From positions 1 through 8,055 of the forward strand of contig JAJQAS010000019.1 in the NCBI GenBank assembly GCA_021203685.1: a stretch of DNA of 8,055 nt. Reading direction: 5' to 3'. The translations under genes and the position numbers were made by a program. Position 1 is the first letter of the stretch. Every line of letters begins with the position of its first letter. Under the pieces are notes generated by a model. It had not been told where the DNA came from. It did no database searches and worked only from the letters and a program-made list of their open reading frames with translations. Positions 1-6,015 of this stretch are shown one piece after another. Source of the stretch: Clostridiales bacterium. GTDB taxonomy: Bacteria; Bacillota; Clostridia; Oscillospirales; Oscillospiraceae.

Positions 1-4
1 ATTC

Positions 5-643
5 TCACAGGCTGTCCTGGAGCCGCTGGGGGTCCCGCAGACGAAGAAACCCGTAACCGGTCTCCACCAGGCCCTCCCTGGCCAGCCGGTTGACCACCCG
101 GCTGACCGTGACCCGGCTGGTTCCCACGGCGGCGGCGATCTCTTCCTGAGTGCAGGCCACCGCGCCCTCCGGCGTCCGGGGCAGGGAGAGAAGGTAGCGT
201 ACCACCCGCTGCCGGGCGGGGCGGAAAGACATGTCGTCCACATGGGTGGAGAGCATCCGCACCGTCCTCGCCAGGTATTGGAGCAGTGCCCAGGCCAGCT
301 GTGGGTCATCGGCCAGCGCCCGTGCGGCGTCCTCCCGGCCGATGCGCACCACCTGGCAGTCCGTTGCCGCCACGGCGGAGGACACCCGGGGCAGCCGGTC
401 AAAGAAGGACGCCTCCCCGAAGAGGTTCCCCGCCTGGTAGACCGTCAACACCTTTTCGCTGCCGTCCTCCGAGCTGATGAAGGTCCTGACCCGCCCGGAC
501 TGGAGGTAATAGAAGCAGCTGGCCGGGGTGTCCTGCAAATAGATGAGCTGCCCCGCCCGGTAGAGGGTGGGCCGCCGGGTCCGGGCGAAGGGCGACCAGA
601 TGTCGTCGGGCAGCCCCATCTCCTGAATGTTGAAGTATTCCAC
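5..643 (-). CDS. Crp/Fnr-family transcriptional regulator
   Basis: The 212-residue product has the two-domain Crp/Fnr layout. An N-terminal cyclic-nucleotide-type beta-roll spans about residues 15-105, with GNLFGEASFFDRLPR at 72-86. A long dimer helix follows at about 107-135, then a C-terminal winged helix-turn-helix at about 140-205, with TQEEIAAAVGTSRVTVSR at 165-182. I chose the GTG start at 643 because GGGAGG lies 7 nt upstream. An in-frame ATG at 688 would add 15 residues but lies over the -10 region of the promoter, so it is unlikely to be used. The Gly-Glu pair and a Pro-Arg of the phosphate-binding cassette are present (76-77, 85-86), but the residue after Arg is Val rather than the usual Ser/Thr, so cAMP binding is doubtful. 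Only three cysteines (43, 96, 164) are present and none form an N-terminal cluster, so it is not an iron-sulfur FNR. The effector is unknown. It is divergent from leuC, and autoregulation is suggested by the palindrome at 681-696. Confidence 0.9.
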   Translation of the reverse strand: MEYFNIQEMGLPDDIWSPFARTRRPTLYRAGQLIYLQDTPASCFYYLQSGRVRTFISSEDGSEKVLTVYQAGNLFGEASFFDRLPRVSSAVAATDCQVVRIGREDAARALADDPQLAWALLQYLARTVRMLSTHVDDMSFRPARQRVVRYLLSLPRTPEGAVACTQEEIAAAVGTSRVTVSRVVNRLAREGLVETGYGFLRLRDPQRLQDSL

Positions 644-678
644 GCCGCTGCCTCCCTCTTTTTTGAATTTCCGGCTAT

Positions 679-707
679 ATTGTAACATGGTTTACATTCT
701 TTTTCAA
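679..707 (-). promoter_or_regulatory. Sigma-A promoter of the Crp-family gene
   Basis: Reading leftward, TTGAAA (707-702) and TACAAT (684-679) are separated by exactly 17 bp, a near-consensus housekeeping promoter. Transcription would start near 672, giving a leader of about 30 nt that contains the ribosome site and the GTG start at 643. This promoter is the main reason for rejecting the upstream ATG at 688. Confidence 0.82.
681..696. promoter_or_regulatory. Palindromic CRP-type box (TGTAA-N6-TTACA)
   Basis: The 16-bp site TGTAACATGGTTTACA has perfect 5-bp arms separated by 6 bp, the spacing of classical CRP-superfamily boxes (TGTNA-N6-TNACA). It occupies the spacer and the first bases of the -10 of the regulator's own promoter, where a bound protein would block RNA polymerase. 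The palindrome and its position are seen directly. That the adjacent regulator binds it and represses itself is inference. Confidence 0.6.
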
Positions 708-774
708 GGGAAGCTGTCATAATAAAACTGAATAAGGTATCCCATTGAATCGGCTTATCAGCGTACCCAGAGGG

Positions 775-968
775 AACCCCTCCACCATGCTTCGCATGGC
801 CCCTTTTCGGGGTAGTAAGGGGGTATAGTGCTTGCTGTTTGGTTCGCATTATTGCCCAGTATAGCACAGGCTTTCCACGAAGAAGTACCGTTCTGTAACT
901 GACCACCCCTCTTGCCTCCCCTGAAAGGGGAGGAGGGCCGCCGCCTTTAGGCGGTGGCGGAGGGGTTT
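775..968. repeat. MITE-like palindromic element, copy 1
   Basis: A non-coding element of about 194 bp is bounded by AACCCCTCC (775-783) and GGAGGGGTTT (959-968). The left arm holds a CCATGC-TTC-GCATGG hairpin (785-799) and a CCCC/GGGG hairpin (800-812). The right arm holds CCTCCCCT-GAA-AGGGGAGG (915-933) and CCGCC-TTTA-GGCGG (941-954). The AT-richer core runs from TAGTGCTTG (826-834) to about 905. A related copy lies at 5668-5939 in the same core orientation but with its terminal hairpins exchanged. There is no reading frame, and no target duplication is evident at this copy. It fills most of the gap between the divergent regulator and leuC, a typical safe site for a small non-autonomous element. 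The 85 bp between 690 and 774 show only the regulator's -35 region and nothing else I can name. Confidence 0.75.
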
Positions 969-995
969 CACCTCAAAGCTGTGCAAAGGGATAAT
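966..995 (+). promoter_or_regulatory. Weak candidate promoter for leuCD
   Basis: GATAAT at 990-995 is a fair -10 box. The best -35 candidates are TTTCAC (966-971, 18 bp spacing) or TTCACC (967-972, 17 bp), both poor and both overlapping the right end of repeat copy 1. A start near 1002 would leave a leader of about 30 nt with AAGGAGG at 1017-1023. No T-box or attenuator fits in so short a leader. The call rests mostly on the need for a promoter here. Confidence 0.25.
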
Positions 996-1033
996 CAGTA
1001 TGCCGCAATTATCGTGAAGGAGGAACGATCCCT

Positions 1034-2293
1034 ATGGGCATGACAATGACCCAAAAGATTTTCGCCGCCCACGCCGGGCTGGACCATGTGGAGGTGGGCC
1101 AGCTCATCGAGGCCAAACTGGACCTGGTGCTGGGCAACGACATCACCGCCCCGGTGGCCATCAGCCAGTTTGAGAAGTACGGGCTGACCCAGGTGTTCGA
1201 CCGGGAGAAGGTGGCCATCGTACTGGACCACTCCACCCCCTGCAAGGACATCCAGTCCGCCCAGCTGTGCAAGGTGGCCCGGGACTTCGCCCGGCAGCAC
1301 CACATCACCCACTTTTACGACGTGGGTACCGTGGGCGTGGAACACGCCCTGCTGCCGGAACAGGGCCTGACCGTCCCCGGCGACCTCATCATCGGCGCGG
1401 ACTCCCACACCTGCACCTATGGCGCGGTGGGGGCCTTCTCCACCGGCGTGGGCTCCACCGACATGGCCGCGGGCATGGCCACCGGCCTGAACTGGTTCAA
1501 GGTTCCCCCCACCATCAAGGTCAACCTGACCGGTTCCTTCCGGCCCTTCGTCTCCGGCAAGGACGTGATTTTACATTTAATCGGCATGATCGGCGTGGAC
1601 GGCGCGCTGTATAAGTCCCTGGAGTTCGCCGGAGAGGGCGTCAAGGCTCTGACCATGGACGACCGGTTCACCATCGCCAATATGGCAATCGAGGCCGGGG
1701 CGAAGAACGGCATCTTCCCCGTAGACGAGCAGACCCTGGCCTACCTGAAAGGCCGCACGGACCGGGAACCGGTCATCTACGAGGCCGACCCCGACGCGGT
1801 ATACGAGCAGGAGATCACCATCGACCTGAGCACACTGGAGTCCACCGTGGCCCTGCCCCACCTGCCGGGCAACGCCAAAACCATCGGCGAGGTGAAGGGC
1901 ATGGCCATCGACCAGGTGGTCATCGGTTCCTGCACCAACGGGCGCATCTCCGACATGCGGGCCGCGGCGGCGATTTTGAAGGGCCGCAAGGTGGCCGACG
2001 GCATCCGCTGCATCGTCCTCCCCGCCACTCAGGAGATTATTAAAGAGATGATCGCCGAGGGCATTTACCAGGATATGCTGGAGGCGGGCTGCGCCATTTC
2101 CACCCCCACCTGCGGCCCCTGCCTGGGCGGCCATATGGGCTGTATGTGCGCAGGCGAGGTGGCGGTTTCCACCACCAACCGGAACTTTGTGGGCCGCATG
2201 GGTCATGTGGACTCCAAGGTGATTTTGGCCAGCCCCACTGTGGCCGCCGCGTCCGCCGTCAAGGGCTGCCTGGCCGACCCCGCCGAGCTTTGA
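1034..2293 (+). CDS. leuC: 3-isopropylmalate dehydratase large subunit (LeuC, short type 2)
   Basis: With LeuD it forms isopropylmalate isomerase, which converts 2-isopropylmalate to 3-isopropylmalate in the cytoplasm by dehydration and rehydration on a [4Fe-4S] cluster. The 419-residue length and sequence fit the short homoaconitase-like LeuC group found in archaea and clostridia, not the E. coli-type enzyme of about 466 residues. The three cluster ligands are visible as Cys300 (IGSCTNGR) and Cys360/Cys363 (TCGPCLGGHMGC). Other aconitase-family blocks are DHSTPCKD (65-72) and GADSHTCTYGAVGAFSTGVG (121-140). ATG 1034 has AAGGAGG 10 nt upstream; Met3 and Met5 are in-frame alternatives but no better placed. 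leuD follows after 12 bp and is surely co-transcribed. The short group also includes enzymes acting on related substrates such as methylmalate or homoaconitate; adjacent leuD and leuB favour the leucine role. Confidence 0.95.
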   Translation: MGMTMTQKIFAAHAGLDHVEVGQLIEAKLDLVLGNDITAPVAISQFEKYGLTQVFDREKVAIVLDHSTPCKDIQSAQLCKVARDFARQHHITHFYDVGTVGVEHALLPEQGLTVPGDLIIGADSHTCTYGAVGAFSTGVGSTDMAAGMATGLNWFKVPPTIKVNLTGSFRPFVSGKDVILHLIGMIGVDGALYKSLEFAGEGVKALTMDDRFTIANMAIEAGAKNGIFPVDEQTLAYLKGRTDREPVIYEADPDAVYEQEITIDLSTLESTVALPHLPGNAKTIGEVKGMAIDQVVIGSCTNGRISDMRAAAAILKGRKVADGIRCIVLPATQEIIKEMIAEGIYQDMLEAGCAISTPTCGPCLGGHMGCMCAGEVAVSTTNRNFVGRMGHVDSKVILASPTVAAASAVKGCLADPAEL

Positions 2294-2305
2294 GGAGGTA
2301 GAAGT

Positions 2306-2794
2306 ATGTCTAAGATTTATGTGTACGGCGACAACGTGGACACCGATGTCATCATCCCCGCCCGCTACCTGAACGACCCCAGCGAAAAGGCCCTGGCCTC
2401 CCACTGCATGGAGGACATCGACGCCAACTATGCCTCCACCGTGGAGCCGGGCGACATCATCGTGGGCGGCGCCAACTTCGGCTGCGGCTCATCCCGGGAG
2501 CACGCTCCCCTCGCCATCAAAGCCAGCGGCGCCAAGTGCGTCATCGCCGCCTCCTTCGCCCGCATTTTCTACCGCAACGCCATCAACATCGGTCTGCCCA
2601 TCATGGAGTGTCCCGAAGCCTCCGCCAACATCAAGGCGGGAGACCAGGTCTCCGTGGACTTCGCCACCGGCGTCATCACCGACGAGACCACCGGCCGGCA
2701 GTTCCAGGCCGCGCCCTTCCCGGCGTTCATCGACCGCATCATCCAGTCCGGCGGACTGATGGAGTCGCTGAAAGCGCGGGGGCTGGCGAAGTAA
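2306..2794 (+). CDS. leuD: 3-isopropylmalate dehydratase small subunit (LeuD, short type 2)
   Basis: The 162-residue protein is the swivelling small subunit of isopropylmalate isomerase and caps the active site of LeuC. The family signature GGANFGCGSSREHAP lies at residues 54-68, and the N-terminal block DNVDTDVIIPARYL at 9-22 is typical. The length matches the short archaeal/clostridial type (about 160-170 residues) rather than the E. coli type of about 200. The loop after ARYL, which in related enzymes helps set substrate choice, reads NDPSE (23-27) here. The ribosome site GAGGAGG (2292-2298) overlaps the TGA of leuC, and the 12-bp gap argues for coupled translation. TAA at 2792-2794 is followed after only 2 bp by a heptamer array, so the 3' flank of the gene is repeat DNA. 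Confidence 0.95.
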   Translation: MSKIYVYGDNVDTDVIIPARYLNDPSEKALASHCMEDIDANYASTVEPGDIIVGGANFGCGSSREHAPLAIKASGAKCVIAASFARIFYRNAINIGLPIMECPEASANIKAGDQVSVDFATGVITDETTGRQFQAAPFPAFIDRIIQSGGLMESLKARGLAK

Positions 2795-2796
2795 TT

Positions 2797-3044
2797 AGCA
2801 ATGAGCAATGTGCAATGTGCAATTAAGGGGAAACCGGACACCTGGGTTTCTGCGGAAGGCCACTGTTAATTGCAGCTTCTGTGTAGGGGCGGCCCGTGGC
2901 CGCCCAGGGAAACCGCTCTCTGAACGCGGGCGGCCGAGGGCCGCCCCTACAGGAGTGAGGTCAAACCTTCCACATAAAGTTGCGAAAACTGCGTAAAATG
3001 GCTCGCCAGAATTGCACATTGCTAACTGCAAATTGCAAATTGAA
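2797..3044. repeat. Nested inverted-repeat insertion between leuD and leuB
   Basis: The whole gap is repeat-derived. On the left, four tandem heptamers (AGCAATG, AGCAATG, TGCAATG, TGCAATT) cover 2797-2824. On the right, five heptamers of the same family run in inverted orientation over 3010-3044 (AATTGCA, CATTGCT, AACTGCA, AATTGCA, AATTGAA). GCAATGTGCAATT on the left is perfectly complementary to AATTGCACATTGC on the right, so the transcript can fold into one large stem. The 185 bp between the arrays carry a second palindromic element (2882-2951) and about 55 bp of unrecognised sequence on each side of it. The right array runs directly into the leuB ribosome site (3042-3052). I see no coding sequence and no convincing promoter here. 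Confidence 0.75.
2882..2951. repeat. 70-bp palindromic element with self-folding ends
   Basis: Perfect 13-bp terminal inverted repeats, TGTAGGGGCGGCC (2882-2894) and GGCCGCCCCTACA (2939-2951), bound a 70-bp unit. Each end is also a hairpin by itself: GGGCGGCC-CGT-GGCCGCCC at 2887-2905 and GGGCGGCC-GAG-GGCCGCCC at 2928-2946. The unit is far richer in GC than the heptamer-bearing sequence around it and looks inserted into it. From memory, GTAGGGGCGGCC-type repeats recur in genomes of related gut clostridia; that is unverified here. Confidence 0.75.
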
Positions 3045-3062
3045 GGAAGGGGATGTTTATCC

Positions 3063-4136
3063 ATGAATTATAAAATCGCCGTCATTCGGGGCGACGGCAT
3101 TGGCCCCGAAATCGTCAACGAGGCCGTCAAGGTCATGGAGACCGTGGGGGAGAAATTCGGCCACAGCTTCCAGTTTATGGATGTGCTGATGGGCGGCTGC
3201 GCCACCGATGCCTGCGGCAAGAGCTACCCAGACGGCACCGCCGAGACCTGCAAGAGCTGTGACGCGGTGCTGCTGGGGGCCGTGGGCGGCCCCAGGTGGG
3301 GCAGCGACAAGCCCGCCGAGCAGCGGCCGGAGACCGCCCTGCTGAACATCCGCAAGGATTTGGGCCTCTTCACCAACCTGCGCCCCGCCACCATGCGCAA
3401 GGGCATGGAGGACGCCAGCCCCCTGCGCCGGGAGACGGCGGAGAAGGGCTTCGACATCATGATGGTCCGGGAGCTGACCGGCGGCATCTACTTCGGCAAG
3501 CGGGAACGGTACCAGACCGAGGACCGGGGCCAGGAGGCCACCGACCTGATGGCCTATTCCGAGATGGAAATTGAGCGCATTGGCCGCCAAGCGTTTGAGC
3601 TGGCCCGGCTCCGCCGGAAAAAGGTCACCAGCGTGGACAAGGCTAACGTGCTGGCCACCAGCCGCCTGTGGCGGGAGGTCATGCACCGGCTGGCCCAGGA
3701 GTACCCCGATGTGACCTACGAGGATATGCTGGTGGACAACTGCGCCATGCAGATCGTCCGGGACCCCAGCCAGTTCGACGTGGTGGTGACGGAGAATATG
3801 TTCGGGGACATCCTCTCCGACGAAGCCTCCCAGGTCACCGGCTCCATCGGCCTGCTGCCCTCCGCCTCCCTGGGGGAGACCGCCCCCGGCCTCTACGAGC
3901 CGATTCACGGTTCCGCTCCGGACATCGCCGGACAGGACAAGGCCAACCCCATGGCTACCATCCTCTCTGTGGCCATGATGTTCCGCTACTCCTTCCACCT
4001 GGCCGCCGAGGCCGACGCCATCGAGCAGGCGGTGGACGCCGTCCTCTCTGAGGGGTGGCACACCGCCGACATCGCCGGGGAAGGCGCGCCGGTGGGGACG
4101 AAACGCATGGGCGAACTCATCCGCGCGCACATCTGA
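3063..4136 (+). CDS. leuB: 3-isopropylmalate dehydrogenase (LeuB)
   Basis: LeuB oxidises 3-isopropylmalate with NAD and decarboxylates the product to 2-ketoisocaproate, the last step before transamination to leucine. The protein has 357 residues, the normal family length. Visible features are IRGDGIGPE near the N-terminus (8-16), substrate arginines R97, R107 and R136 (RELTGG), Tyr143, Lys193 in VDKANVL, and metal-binding acids D225, D249 and D253 in NMFGDILSDEASQVTG. The NAD loop HGSAPDIAG (282-290) carries Asp287, the acid typical of NAD-specific rather than NADP-specific members. ATG 3063 is preceded by GAAGGAAGGGG (3042-3052) with 10 nt spacing. An upstream in-frame ATG at 3012 would add 17 residues read from the repeat and is rejected. 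The gene is 268 bp from leuD but on the same strand; no separate promoter is evident, so read-through from leuCD is assumed. Confidence 0.96.
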   Translation: MNYKIAVIRGDGIGPEIVNEAVKVMETVGEKFGHSFQFMDVLMGGCATDACGKSYPDGTAETCKSCDAVLLGAVGGPRWGSDKPAEQRPETALLNIRKDLGLFTNLRPATMRKGMEDASPLRRETAEKGFDIMMVRELTGGIYFGKRERYQTEDRGQEATDLMAYSEMEIERIGRQAFELARLRRKKVTSVDKANVLATSRLWREVMHRLAQEYPDVTYEDMLVDNCAMQIVRDPSQFDVVVTENMFGDILSDEASQVTGSIGLLPSASLGETAPGLYEPIHGSAPDIAGQDKANPMATILSVAMMFRYSFHLAAEADAIEQAVDAVLSEGWHTADIAGEGAPVGTKRMGELIRAHI

Positions 4137-4220
4137 CCGCCGGTGAAAGCCACTCTCAGTTCGTCAGCCTGTCGTAAAAAAGAGCCTAAATGCAGGAACT
4201 CTTTGTGAAAGTTGCAGAAA

Positions 4221-4253
4221 ATGAATTGCAGGGCGACCTGCAATTCATTTTTT
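4221..4253 (+). terminator. Intrinsic terminator after leuB
   Basis: A perfect 12-bp stem, ATGAATTGCAGG (4221-4232) with CCTGCAATTCAT (4237-4248), closes a GCGA loop and is followed by six T residues (4248-4253). Three upstream A residues can extend the stem into the T tract. It lies 84 bp after the leuB stop and ends the leuCDB transcript, separating it from the aminotransferase promoter at 4276. Confidence 0.9.
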
Positions 4254-4271
4254 ATCGCTTTTTTCAAAATT

Positions 4272-4293
4272 AAACTTGCAATTCTGCAAGTTT
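4272..4293. promoter_or_regulatory. 22-bp palindrome on the aminotransferase promoter (putative operator)
   Basis: AAACTTGCA (4272-4280) and TGCAAGTTT (4285-4293) are perfect 9-bp inverted arms around ATTC. The site covers the whole -35 box and most of the spacer of the promoter at 4276-4304, so a bound protein would exclude RNA polymerase. It has no T tail and is a poor terminator. I do not recognise the regulator class from the motif. Confidence 0.55.
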
Positions 4294-4304
4294 GGGCGTA
4301 TAAT
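4276..4304 (+). promoter_or_regulatory. Sigma-A promoter of the aminotransferase gene
   Basis: TTGCAA (4276-4281) and a perfect TATAAT (4299-4304) are separated by 17 bp. The predicted start near 4311 gives a leader of about 130 nt before ATG 4441. Its position just after the leuB terminator shows that the aminotransferase is an independent transcription unit. Confidence 0.85.
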
Positions 4305-4377
4305 ATGTCAAGTGAGGTTCAAGGACGCGCCGCGCAAGCCATTTTCGGTTTGGGCGGCGTTGGTTCGGAGCAGGTCA

Positions 4378-4409
4378 GCCCGGCCTGCGGAGAAGCGCCG
4401 CCGCCGGGC
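4378..4409 (+). other. GC-rich hairpin in the aminotransferase leader
   Basis: GCCCGGC (4378-4384) pairs with GCCGGGC (4403-4409), with further GC pairing possible in the enclosed segment. It sits in the 5' leader, 14 nt before the AAAGGA ribosome site (4424-4429). No T tract follows, and I see neither a T-box AGGGTGGNACCGCG element nor a recognised riboswitch core. It may modulate translation or simply be a stable structure. Confidence 0.35.
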
Positions 4410-4440
4410 AGCGGTATGGATAGAAAGGAACATTGCGAGT

Positions 4441-5631
<1,191 letters not shown>

Positions 5632-5667
5632 TCGTTCCGTTTATTGCCCAGGCTTATTCTTGGCTCG

Positions 5668-5939
5668 AAACCCCTCCGCCACCGCCTAAAGGCGGCGGCC
5701 CTCCTCCCCTTTCAGGGGAGGCAAGGGGGATAGTGCTTGTTGGTTTGTTTGTGTTTTTTTCTCAAAGTAAGTGCATTTTGGAATGAAACGAACCAAATTG
5801 AGCAAGCCTTTCCTCTAAGGAGTATCCTTTTGCAACTGACCACCCCTCTCGCCTCCGCCGTCAAGCGGCACTTCCGGGGCTTTGCCCCTCCCTGCCCTGA
5901 AAGGGGAGGGGGACCATGCGAAGCATGGTGGAGGGGTTT
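5668..5939. repeat. MITE-like palindromic element, copy 2
   Basis: This 272-bp element is bounded by AAACCCCTCC (5668-5677) and GGAGGGGTTT (5930-5939). The left arm contains CCGCC-TAAA-GGCGG and CCTCCCCT-TTC-AGGGGAGG (5703-5721), the reverse complement of copy 1's right arm. The right arm ends with a CCATGC-GAA-GCATGG hairpin, the reverse complement of copy 1's left arm. The core keeps copy 1's orientation: TAGTGCTTG at 5730-5738 and AACTGACCACCCCTCT near 5834-5849 match copy 1 at 826-834 and 897-912. Extra sequence in the core and a GGGGC-TTT-GCCCC hairpin explain the greater length. It fills most of the 384-bp gap between the aminotransferase and the next gene. Short frames across it are not genes. 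Confidence 0.75.
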
Positions 5940-5967
5940 CGGTGCTCGAACCACATAAGAATCATAG

Positions 5968-5999
5968 AACCCCCGCGCCATGACCGGCGCGGGGGTTTT
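5968..5999 (+). terminator. Intrinsic terminator downstream of the aminotransferase
   Basis: AACCCCCGCGCC (5968-5979) pairs with GGCGCGGGGGTT (5986-5997) around a 6-nt loop, followed by TTTT (5996-5999). It lies 336 bp beyond the aminotransferase stop, after repeat copy 2, and 16 bp from the stop of the converging gene at 6016. On the minus strand the T tail is weak, but the long GC stem may still serve both convergent units. Confidence 0.8.
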
Positions 6000-6015
6000 C
6001 GCGTTCAAAATGCTT

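Noticed and set aside
242..685. Plus-strand frames opposite the Crp-family gene
   Set aside because: They lie opposite a clear regulator gene, run into its promoter, and show no domain or start signal.
775..968. CRISPR array or tRNA gene as an explanation for the hairpin-rich gaps
   Set aside because: There are no regularly spaced identical repeats with unique spacers and no cloverleaf with conserved tRNA loops; the structure is a palindromic element with a second copy at 5668-5939.
970..1033. T-box or leucine attenuator in front of leuC
   Set aside because: The space after the repeat is too short, and no AGGGTGGNACCGCG-like element, terminator or leucine-rich leader peptide is visible.
1577..2404. 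A 275-codon minus-strand frame across leuC and leuD
   Set aside because: It crosses two well-supported genes and has shadow-like composition.
2795..3064. An 89-codon minus-strand frame and a 62-codon plus-strand frame in the leuD-leuB gap
   Set aside because: Both are translations of palindromic repeats; the heptamer arrays give repeated CTLHIAHC-like peptides and there is no start signal.
3057..4130. A 357-codon open frame on the minus strand opposite leuB
   Set aside because: It is an antisense shadow kept open by GC-rich codon use; its His/Gly/Val-rich composition matches no domain, and leuB is unambiguous.
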